Shown in pieces: positions 1-4,365 of a stretch of DNA of 7,467 nucleotides. The DNA is from Bacillota bacterium. Lineage in GTDB: Bacteria > Bacillota > Clostridia > Peptostreptococcales > Anaerovoracaceae. Location: assembly GCA_016281165.1 (NCBI GenBank), contig JAEEIC010000277.1, forward strand, positions 1 through 7,467, read 5' to 3'. The notes beneath the pieces are model-generated. The model did no database searches. It saw only the letters and a list, made by a program, of their open reading frames with translations, and had not been told where the DNA came from. The stretch's first letter is position 1, and each line of letters starts with the position of its first letter. Both the position numbers and the translations under genes were made by a program.

Positions 1-582
1 CTTTGAGAAGACGGGGCCGTGGCCTCCCTTCTCGATGTTGATGACGGGATAGCTGGCGTCGGGGGAGAAGCTGAAGGGGGGAGCGGCCTCCATCTTGAAG
101 TAGGCCTTCAGGTCTTCGCTGCCGGTCTCCTCGGCGCTGCCCAGGATCAGGCGGACGCCCTTCTTGAAGCCTCCCGCGATCTTCTGCGCGGCGAGGATGG
201 CGTAGAGGCCCGCGACGGCGGGACCCTTGTCGTCACTGACTCCGCGGCCGTAGATATATCCGTCTTTTCTCGCCATCTTATACGGGTCGGTGTCCCAGCC
301 CTTGCCTTCGGGGACCACGTCCAGATGAGCCAGGATGCCCAGCTCGGCGGGCTGGGGGCCCGCTTCGGCGGTCACCACGTAATTGTCGAAATTCTTCGCG
401 TCAAGGCTGTGCTCCTGCACGATCTTCATCGCTTCGGCCAGGACCTTCGCCGGGCCTTCGCCGAAGGGCTTGCCTTCCTTCGCCTCTTCGCGGACGCTCT
501 TGATATTGACCAGTCTTTCCAGATCGGAAAGCATGTTCTCTTTATTCTCTTCAAAGAATCTGTCGATCTGCTCGCGGTACAT
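1..582 (-). CDS. pepV: PepV-like M20 family metallodipeptidase (N-terminal part; cut by left edge)
   Basis: Cytoplasmic zinc dipeptidases of the PepV/Sapep group (M20) hydrolyse dipeptides with an unblocked N-terminus, completing intracellular peptide breakdown. The 194 residues visible are the N-terminal catalytic half; the lid domain and C-terminal metal-binding His are outside the window. Seen in the sequence: HLDVVPEGKGWDTDP around residues 86-100 (first metal ligand H86), GRGVSDDKGP at 112-121 (bridging Asp), GSAEETGSED at 148-157 (catalytic and metal-binding Glu pair) and PDASYPVINIEKG at 174-186 (another ligand Asp). Order and spacing match PepV well. There is no signal peptide. The ATG at 582-580 was chosen because AAAGGAG lies 5 nt upstream and the N-terminus (MYREQIDRFFEEN) is typical of the family. 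The gene has its own probable promoter and follows a separate RNA unit on the same strand. The family is near certain; PepV versus a close relative such as Sapep is less so. Confidence 0.92.
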   Translation of the reverse strand, partial: MYREQIDRFFEENKENMLSDLERLVNIKSVREEAKEGKPFGEGPAKVLAEAMKIVQEHSLDAKNFDNYVVTAEAGPQPAELGILAHLDVVPEGKGWDTDPYKMARKDGYIYGRGVSDDKGPAVAGLYAILAAQKIAGGFKKGVRLILGSAEETGSEDLKAYFKMEAAPPFSFSPDASYPVINIEKGGHGPVFSK

Positions 583-587
583 ATGAA

Positions 588-594
588 CTCCTTT
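588..594 (-). promoter_or_regulatory. Shine-Dalgarno site of the PepV-like gene, abutting a small hairpin
   Basis: The minus strand reads AAAGGAG, 5 nt before the ATG, which fixes the start codon. Directly upstream, 610-605 and 599-594 can form a 6-bp stem (TCCGGC with GCCGGA, loop of 5). Its last base is the first A of the SD, so the hairpin would sit against the ribosome site without burying it. Any regulatory role is conjecture. Confidence 0.75.
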
Positions 595-633
595 CCGGCC
601 CAAAGCCGGATACTCTGAAATATCGAACACTTT

Positions 634-662
634 ATTTTAACACGTAAGGGGACCGGTGGAAA
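634..662 (-). promoter_or_regulatory. Probable promoter of the PepV-like gene (extended -10)
   Basis: On the minus strand TTTCCA (662-657; 4 of 6 matches to the -35 consensus) is followed after 17 nt by TAAAAT (639-634). A TG at 642-641 is correctly placed for an extended -10. Predicted start is near 627, giving a leader of about 45 nt. The -35 begins right after the U-tract of the upstream terminator, which suggests that the dipeptidase is transcribed separately from the RNA unit. Confidence 0.5.
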
Positions 663-696
663 TAAAAAAGCGGAAAGCTCATCAGGGAGTTTTCCG
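663..696 (-). terminator. Rho-independent terminator of the 852-663 RNA unit
   Basis: On the minus strand CGGAAAACTC (696-687) pairs with GAGCTTTCCG (680-671) over 10 bp with one G-U wobble, around a 6-nt loop. After one C come six T residues (669-664). Stem, short loop and U-tract together make a textbook intrinsic terminator. It lies about 80 nt before the dipeptidase start codon, so it either ends an independent small RNA or acts as a leader attenuator for that gene. Confidence 0.85.
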
Positions 697-852
697 GCGA
701 TCTTTGCTTTATACCATTCCCCGGGCCTGCGGAAACGTGCGTGGATGAACAAGAAGGAGGGTCGTAGGCAGGCCCGGTACAGGCATTATGTGGTGGTCTC
801 CGCTGTATCCGGAGCGGAGCCCGGAAGGTTTGGTTAGCTACTGCTAACTGAC
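663..852 (-). ncRNA. Candidate structured small RNA, about 190 nt, family not recognised
   Basis: A consensus promoter at 887-859 and an intrinsic terminator at 696-663 frame about 190 nt on the minus strand with no credible RBS-led ORF. Predicted start is a G near 852. Elements in RNA order: hairpin 1, GUUAGC (848-843) with GCUAAC (838-833), 4-nt loop, almost at the 5' end; hairpin 2, CUCCGCU (819-813) with AGCGGAG (804-798), 8-nt loop; hairpin 3, CCGGGCCUGC (777-768) with GCAGGCCCGG (730-721), 10 perfect base pairs closing a 37-nt mostly unpaired loop; hairpin 4, the terminator. The big loop carries CCUCCUU (760-754), complementary to an AAGGAGG ribosome site, as in Gram-positive sRNAs that block translation through C-rich loops. 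I looked for SRP RNA, tmRNA, RNase P RNA, 6S and T-box signatures and found none; the ends do not pair as in 6S. It could instead be an attenuated leader of the dipeptidase gene, but that gene seems to have its own promoter. Confidence 0.68.
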
Positions 853-858
853 AAGAAC

Positions 859-887
859 AATATAGCAGAGAAGCTCACGGGTGTCAA
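859..887 (-). promoter_or_regulatory. Strong sigma-70-type promoter of the small RNA unit
   Basis: The minus strand has TTGACA (887-882, perfect -35), a 17-nt spacer and TATATT (864-859, 5 of 6 matches to TATAAT). Predicted transcription starts at G852. This is the best promoter in the window, and no coding gene stands directly behind it. That suggests constitutive, high-level transcription of the RNA that follows. Confidence 0.85.
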
Positions 888-903
888 GCGGGAAATCAAA
901 AAA

Positions 904-975
904 ATCGGCCGATATCGCGAATATCAGCCTGCGATGCGTTTCGCAGGATCGAAACGGGCATATCGCAGATCTGCG
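904..975. repeat. Cluster of short palindromes upstream of the RNA promoter
   Basis: Within 72 bp there are four dyads: ATCGGCCGAT (904-913, perfect 10-bp palindrome); GATAT and ATATC around a 5-nt centre (911-925); CCTGCG with CGCAGG around 8 nt (928-947); and CGCAGATCTGCG (964-975, perfect 12-bp palindrome). CGCAG is shared between the last two. They start 17 bp upstream of the -35 box of the RNA promoter, so operator sites are conceivable. No known binding motif was recognised. Confidence 0.45.
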
Positions 976-1047
976 TCAGAAGCTCGAAAACATTTCAAAA
1001 AACCGCGCCGGACCCTGAAAACCATGCCTAAGGCCTGTACCGGATCC

Positions 1048-1293
1048 GAACGGCCTGTCGAAAGACCGCCTCGCAGCCCGAACGGCCTGTCAGAAGTCCG
1101 CCTCGCAGCCCGAACGGCCTGTCGGAAGACCGCCTCGTAAACCGAACGGCCTGTCGGCAGACAGCCCCATAAACCGAACGGCCTGTCGGAAGTCCGCCTC
1201 GCAGCCCGAACGGCCTGTCGGAAGTCCGCCTCGTAAACCGAACGGCCTGTCAGAAGACCGCCTCGCAGCCCAAACGGCCTGTCATAAGACCGC
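1048..1293. repeat. Tandem array of a 32-bp repeat, about 7.7 copies
   Basis: Copies start at 1048, 1080, 1112, 1144, 1176, 1208, 1240 and 1272, the last being partial. Unit bases 1-12 are GAACGGCCTGTC in every copy (AAACGG... in the last), bases 13-22 are variable (around GGAAG[A/T]CCGC), and the end is CTCG plus CAGCCC or TAAACC. The two tail types are interspersed: CAGCCC in copies 1, 2, 5 and 7; TAAACC in 3 and 6, with 4 a CATAAACC variant. The repeat is contiguous, with no spacers, so this is not a CRISPR array. The period is not a multiple of three and the reading frame is not kept open, so it is probably non-coding. Within several units GTC and GAC flank a 4-nt loop, with GGC and GCC outside, giving a small imperfect hairpin (best in copy 4). 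It lies between the divergent RNA unit and the LysR gene. Confidence 0.9.
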
Positions 1294-1332
1294 GCGGGGT
1301 CCGAAATGCGTAACGAAGCCCCAGGCTGACGC

Positions 1333-1383
1333 CGGAAAGCCCCTCCCGCAGGGCCTTCCGTCCCCCGTTTTCGCGGAAAGGCC
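1333..1383 (+). other. Three-arm alternative hairpin upstream of the LysR gene
   Basis: CGGAAAGCCC (1333-1342) can pair with GGGCCTTCCG (1351-1360) over 9 of 10 positions. The same middle arm (1352-1360) can instead pair with CGGAAAGGCC (1374-1383) with one bulged A. The outer arms are near direct repeats, so the two hairpins exclude each other. Only four T residues follow the first hairpin, and no clear T-tract follows the second, so it is not a classic terminator. It lies 80 bp before the LysR start. Whether it is transcribed is unknown. Confidence 0.4.
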
Positions 1384-1390
1384 GTTGAGC

Positions 1391-1437
1391 TATCTGCTTT
1401 TCGGTGATATCATGTCATTAGTATCGATATTTGATAT
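1391..1437. promoter_or_regulatory. GATA-rich dyads just upstream of lysR; possible operator
   Basis: TATC (1391-1394) and GATA (1406-1409) form an inverted repeat with an 11-nt centre, reminiscent of LysR-type operators. GATAT recurs at 1406, 1426 and 1433, and ATATC (1407-1411) is inverted to GATAT at 1426-1430. LysR regulators often bind near their own promoter, so autoregulation is possible. The motifs are short, the stretch is AT-rich, and I found no convincing promoter here. Confidence 0.25.
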
Positions 1438-1462
1438 ATATGCAGAAAGGACCGCAAGTCCG

Positions 1463-2365
1463 ATGAACATCGATTTTTACCGCAATTACATCGCCGTCGT
1501 GGAGCTCGGCACCCTTTCCGCCGCGGCCAGGTCCCTGCACGTGGCCCAGTCGGCCCTCAGCAACCAGATCAAACAGTTCGAGGAGGAATACGGCACCCCT
1601 CTCTTTACCAGATCCGCGCGGCGCATGGAGCTCACCGAAGCCGGGCGCATACTCTACCGCAAGTCCAAGGACATGATCACCCTGCTGGATTCGGCCCGCA
1701 AAGAGATAGAAGCGAGCGTCGAAGGCGCTCAGGGCAGCCTCAGGCTCGGCGTGACCCAGGCGGCCCCCGACAGATATCTCAAGGGCCTGCTCCTGGCCTT
1801 CCACCGCAGCGCTCCCGACGTGCGCTTCGAGATATTCGAGGAGAGCTCCGTGATGATACTGGAGCAGCTGCGCTCCGGAGTCATCGAGATAGGCATACAA
1901 AGGCATCCCGACAGGCTCCCGCCCTTCCTCACCGAGGTCCTTGCCCGCGAGGAGAGGGTCTGCGCCTACGTGAGAAGGGACGCCTCCTGGATAGACGCGG
2001 AGGCTCCCACCCTCGACGTCTCGGAGCTCGCCAAAGCGCCCCTTGCCATCTCCCGCGGCATCGTGGGCCTGCTGGACGACATCTTCGAGCGCCAGGGCAT
2101 CTCCCCGAAGATCATGAGCGTCTCCACATCCAGGAGCAATCCGATGATGTGGGCCCAGGAGGGGATGGCCGTCGCCATCATCAGGGCGGGGGAGAGCGAG
2201 TTCAGGGACGCCGATATCTGCCGCTGCATACCCTTGAGCTCCTCGGATGAGATCATCAGCGCCGAGCTTAGGGCCACCCGCAGCATCGTGGTCGTGAAGG
2301 ACGCGGCACTCTCTTCGGCCGCCCGCCGCTTCATCGAATTCCTGCGGGAATATAAAGAAACATGA
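1463..2365 (+). CDS. LysR-family transcriptional regulator
   Basis: A cytoplasmic DNA-binding regulator of normal LysR length (300 aa from this start). Residues 3-60 form the winged helix-turn-helix: FYRNYIAVVELGTLSAAARS leads to HVAQSALSNQIKQFEEEYGT and then PLFTRSARRMELTEAG, all hallmarks of the family. A linker helix (about 61-88) joins the periplasmic-binding-protein-like effector domain (about 91-295; GSLRLGVTQ opens its first strand). ATG at 1463 was chosen because MNIDFYRNYIAVVE is where LysR proteins normally begin and AAAGGA lies 11 nt upstream. In-frame TTG (1385) or ATG (1412) starts would add an atypical N-terminal extension. The effector and target genes cannot be read from the sequence. 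The YegP-like gene follows in the same direction after 104 bp but has its own promoter. The upstream stretch holds a 32-bp repeat array and alternative hairpins. Confidence 0.93.
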   Translation: MNIDFYRNYIAVVELGTLSAAARSLHVAQSALSNQIKQFEEEYGTPLFTRSARRMELTEAGRILYRKSKDMITLLDSARKEIEASVEGAQGSLRLGVTQAAPDRYLKGLLLAFHRSAPDVRFEIFEESSVMILEQLRSGVIEIGIQRHPDRLPPFLTEVLAREERVCAYVRRDASWIDAEAPTLDVSELAKAPLAISRGIVGLLDDIFERQGISPKIMSVSTSRSNPMMWAQEGMAVAIIRAGESEFRDADICRCIPLSSSDEIISAELRATRSIVVVKDAALSSAARRFIEFLREYKET

Positions 2366-2377
2366 ACAAGTCTGCGG

Positions 2378-2392
2378 TTTTTGCGGCAAAAA
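2378..2392. promoter_or_regulatory. 15-bp dyad next to the -35 of the YegP-like gene
   Basis: TTTTTG (2378-2383) and CAAAAA (2387-2392) flank CGG, a near-perfect 15-bp palindrome ending 4 bp before the predicted -35. It sits 13 bp after the LysR stop. It could be an activator or repressor site, possibly for the neighbouring LysR, or a very weak terminator. It is too GC-poor and tightly looped to be a convincing terminator. Confidence 0.3.
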
Positions 2393-2395
2393 GTA

Positions 2396-2424
2396 TAGAA
2401 ATCAACATCTCTCTCTGCTACAAT
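2396..2424 (+). promoter_or_regulatory. Probable promoter of the YegP-like gene (extended -10)
   Basis: TAGAAA (2396-2401; 4 of 6 to consensus), a 17-nt spacer and TACAAT (2419-2424; 5 of 6). TG at 2416-2417 makes it an extended -10. Predicted start is near 2431, giving a leader of about 40 nt. The weak -35 next to a dyad would fit activator control. Confidence 0.6.
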
Positions 2425-2455
2425 ATAGGAAAACCGGCTCGTTTATTATTAAGAT

Positions 2456-2462
2456 AAAGGAG
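2456..2462 (+). promoter_or_regulatory. Shine-Dalgarno site of the YegP-like gene
   Basis: AAAGGAG lies 7 nt before ATG 2470 in an AT-rich, unstructured context. It is the strongest ribosome site in the window along with that of the dipeptidase, and suggests good expression. It contains AAGGAG, which could pair with the CUCCUU loop of the candidate small RNA. Confidence 0.8.
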
Positions 2463-2469
2463 ATATACT

Positions 2470-2841
2470 ATGGGTAAATTTCTTGTAAAAGAGACCAAGA
2501 CCGGATTCCATTTCAATCTGGTCGCCACCAACGGACAGGTCATAGGCTCCAGCGAAGTCTATACCACCATGGCTTCCCTCAAGAAGGGCGTCGAGAGCGT
2601 CAAGAAGTGCTGCGTCGGCGGCGTGCAGGATCTGACCGTCGAGACCCCCGAAGAGGTCAAGCACCCCAAGTTCGAAGTCTACACCGACAAGGCCGGCGAG
2701 TTCCGCTTCCGCCTCAAGGCCCGCAACGGCGAGATCATCCTAGGTTCCGAGGGCTACAAGGCCAAGCCCTCCTGCCTCAACGGCATCGAGAGCGTAAGGA
2801 AGAACGCTCCTGACGCCGAGATCGAGATGGTGGAAAAGTAG
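2470..2841 (+). CDS. YegP-like protein with two DUF1508 repeats
   Basis: A small soluble protein of 123 aa, made of two tandem DUF1508 (YegP) units at about residues 2-57 and 66-120. The units share the pattern F-x-F-x-L-x-A-x-NG-x-x-I-x-x-SE-x-Y and a helix with G-[IV]-ESV: FHFNLVATNGQVIGSSEVY in unit 1 and FRFRLKARNGEIILGSEGY in unit 2. Length and two-unit layout match E. coli YegP. The family has no established biochemical role, so I assign none. The second unit keeps the usual VRKNAP end after the helix, while the first has VKKCCVGG, including two adjacent cysteines. No signal peptide or membrane segment is present. The gene appears monocistronic: own promoter, strong RBS, and terminators behind it. 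It follows a LysR gene, which may or may not control it. Confidence 0.92.
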   Translation: MGKFLVKETKTGFHFNLVATNGQVIGSSEVYTTMASLKKGVESVKKCCVGGVQDLTVETPEEVKHPKFEVYTDKAGEFRFRLKARNGEIILGSEGYKAKPSCLNGIESVRKNAPDAEIEMVEK

Positions 2842-2859
2842 ATCCGCGTCTGAAAAAGC

Positions 2860-2885
2860 CTCCCGGCCCTGCCGGCCGGGAGTTT
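2860..2885 (+). terminator. Terminator hairpin after the YegP-like gene
   Basis: CTCCCGGCC (2860-2868) pairs with GGCCGGGAG (2874-2882) over 9 bp with a 5-nt loop. Only TTT then GGTG follows on the plus strand, a weak U-tract. On the minus strand five T residues follow, so it may also back up termination of the converging operon. Confidence 0.65.
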
Positions 2886-2892
2886 GGTGTGT

Positions 2893-2925
2893 AAAAAAGC
2901 TCCGCCCACAGAGGACGGAGCTTTT
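2893..2925. terminator. Bidirectional intrinsic terminator between convergent units
   Basis: AAAAGCTCCG (2895-2904) pairs with CGGAGCTTTT (2916-2925) over 10 bp around an 11-nt loop. On the minus strand it ends in six T residues (2898-2893), serving the exporter operon. On the plus strand it ends in four T residues and acts as a second stop for the YegP-like gene. Confidence 0.85.
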
Positions 2926-2948
2926 CTCATGCGCACGTTTCGCGTCAG

Positions 2949-2969
2949 CCCGGCGCGGATGACGCCGGG
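2949..2969. repeat. Short GC-rich hairpin in the 3' untranslated part of the exporter operon
   Basis: CCCGGCG (2949-2955) and CGCCGGG (2963-2969) form a 7-bp perfect stem with a 7-nt loop, 10 bp past the TolC-like stop codon on the minus strand. No U-tract follows. It could stabilise the 3' end of the mRNA. Confidence 0.45.
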
Positions 2970-2979
2970 TCGAGCCGCG

Positions 2980-4365
2980 CTAGGGCCTGTCCGTAAGGCC
3001 CTTCAGGGCCCATTCATAATCGCGGAAGGCTCTGAAGAGCTCGTCCAGGGCTGCTTCGCGGGCGCTCTTCGCCGCTTCCGCTCTGTCTTTCGCGTCGAGC
3101 CAGGCGTTCTGCGATATCATGCCGCGCTCAAGGCTGACCGAGGCCGCGTCGAGGAGCTTTTGCTCCACGGCGGCGTCCTCTGCCGCCAGATCGGCGGCTT
3201 TCGCTTTCTCGATGACTCTGTCAAAGATCTCCCTGAAGCTCCCCCTGACCGCGCTCCCGGCGCTTTTAAGAGCGGCGGCCGCCGCGTCTTTTTGGGCTTC
3301 GCTGCCGAAGAGCGCCGTGCTGTCGTTCGTTTCGGAAGCGGCCCTGATACTGAAGCTGCTGCCGAGGGCGGTCTTGAGGTCCTCTTCCCAGTCCATCGCC
3401 CTGAGAGCGTCCTCGTCTGCCCGCGGGCGGTCCTTTATACGCACCGAGCAGCCTTCCATGCCGCACATGAGGGCCAGACCGCTCCCGGCGTCCGCTTCGG
3501 CCCTTTCGAGGCTCTCCGCCTGCGACGCGACCGCCGACGCGGCCTGTTTCGCCTGATCGAGAGCGAGCCGCGAGGCTCTTCCGTATCTGACCATGACCTC
3601 CAGAGCCCTGACCGTCCTTTCGCAGGCCGCCTGCGCTCTGGCGAGGCCGTCCTCCTCTGCCTGCAGGCTGACGAGCGAGAGGGCCAGGTCTTCCGCCCCT
3701 TTCACCAGTTCAGCCCTGCTTTTGAGGTTTTCGATGAGGGCGCTGTCGTAGGCGTCGTCGGAGGCGATGCGGGCGTCTCTTGCCGCTGCTTCGAGCCCGT
3801 TCACCGAGGCGGAGAGGGCCGCGCTCATGGTCCTGGCGAGGGCGAGCTGCGCTTCCGCCGCGGAGGCCGCCGCCTCCCAGACGGAGGAATTCTCACTGTC
3901 TTCTTCCGCCAGCGCCTCGTAGCCCGACACGGCCTCCCTGAGGGCCGGGATCTGGGCCTCATACATCTCCTGCTGCGCACCGTAAAGGGAGATCTGGGCC
4001 TCGAGAGCCTGATCCGCGTCTTCCCGCTGATCCTTAAGAGCCTTGCGGCTCTTTTCCAGCGCCGCCGCTGCCGGGCTCTTAGTCCTGACCAGCTCTTCGA
4101 TCTTTCGGAACTCGAGGCTTACGGTCTTAAGGGATGAAGGACGCTCTATGAGAGGCGAAAGGGCGCCTTCGACCTGCGCGGCCGCGGGCTTTAAAAGCTC
4201 CTCCGGCCTGAAGGCGAGAGCGGCTGCCCCTCCCACGACGGCGCTCCTGACGTCGGGAAGGCTTTGCGCCGGAGCGGCAAAAACGGCGGACGGGAGCACA
4301 GACGCCGCGAGCAGCAGGGCGCATAGCGTGAGCGGCCCTCTCATCCGGGATCTCCTAGTCTTCAT
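2980..4365 (-). CDS. TolC-like coiled-coil exported protein (third gene of exporter operon)
   Basis: A 461-aa exported protein resembling the outer-membrane efflux protein (TolC) family, expected to form the outer duct of a tripartite exporter. Residues 1-30 are a signal peptide: basic MKTRRSRMR, hydrophobic core, VFA before APAQ, with no lipobox Cys. The mature part is Ala/Glu/Lys/Arg-rich and almost wholly helical with long coiled-coil runs (about 80-150, 160-295, 355-455). Two segments look like the matching halves of TolC: 255-303 (VRYGRASRLALDQAKQAASA, then ALMCGM) and 407-458 (LERGMISQNAWLDAKDRAEA, then FRDYEWALKGL). The usual amphipathic beta-strands between helix pairs are not evident. 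C301 and C306 could form a disulfide. Its ATG overlaps the end of the adaptor gene by 11 nt with only a weak SD (AGG), implying translational coupling. Assignment to the family is fairly secure; action as a true outer-membrane channel is inference and depends on the organism having an outer membrane. Confidence 0.75.
   Translation of the reverse strand: MKTRRSRMRGPLTLCALLLAASVLPSAVFAAPAQSLPDVRSAVVGGAAALAFRPEELLKPAAAQVEGALSPLIERPSSLKTVSLEFRKIEELVRTKSPAAAALEKSRKALKDQREDADQALEAQISLYGAQQEMYEAQIPALREAVSGYEALAEEDSENSSVWEAAASAAEAQLALARTMSAALSASVNGLEAAARDARIASDDAYDSALIENLKSRAELVKGAEDLALSLVSLQAEEDGLARAQAACERTVRALEVMVRYGRASRLALDQAKQAASAVASQAESLERAEADAGSGLALMCGMEGCSVRIKDRPRADEDALRAMDWEEDLKTALGSSFSIRAASETNDSTALFGSEAQKDAAAAALKSAGSAVRGSFREIFDRVIEKAKAADLAAEDAAVEQKLLDAASVSLERGMISQNAWLDAKDRAEAAKSAREAALDELFRAFRDYEWALKGLTDRP

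Noticed and set aside
19..618. Plus-strand ORF of 199 codons opposite the dipeptidase
   Set aside because: Antisense to a well-supported PepV-like sequence with conserved metal ligands; no RBS or family resemblance.
426..752. Minus-strand ORF of 108 codons spanning the RNA terminator and overlapping the dipeptidase start
   Set aside because: It runs through a strong terminator and into another frame of the dipeptidase; it has no good RBS or domain resemblance.
663..852. 6S, SRP, tmRNA, RNase P or T-box RNA
   Set aside because: The ends do not pair into the long rod of 6S. The SRP tetraloop region, tmRNA ends, RNase P core and T-box consensus are all absent.
934..1140. Small plus-strand ORF of 68 codons running into the repeat array
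   Set aside because: It is basic and low in complexity, has no RBS, and ends within the third repeat; a 32-bp period does not preserve a frame.
1048..1293. CRISPR array
   Set aside because: The units are contiguous 32-bp repeats without unique spacers, and no cas genes are present.
1385..1462. Longer LysR N-terminus from TTG 1385 or ATG 1412
   Set aside because: It would add 17-26 residues before the conserved LysR start; the stretch looks like regulatory AT-rich DNA, and MNIDFYRNY is the normal family start.
1418..2389. Long minus-strand ORF (323 codons) antisense to the LysR gene
   Set aside because: Its translation has no recognisable domain, is rich in Gly/Ala/His/Asp as expected of a GC-rich shadow, and lies fully opposite a clear LysR protein.
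2884..4137. Plus-strand ORF of 417 codons opposite the TolC-like gene
   Set aside because: It starts inside the terminator region, has no RBS, and its composition is that of an antisense shadow of a GC-rich gene.
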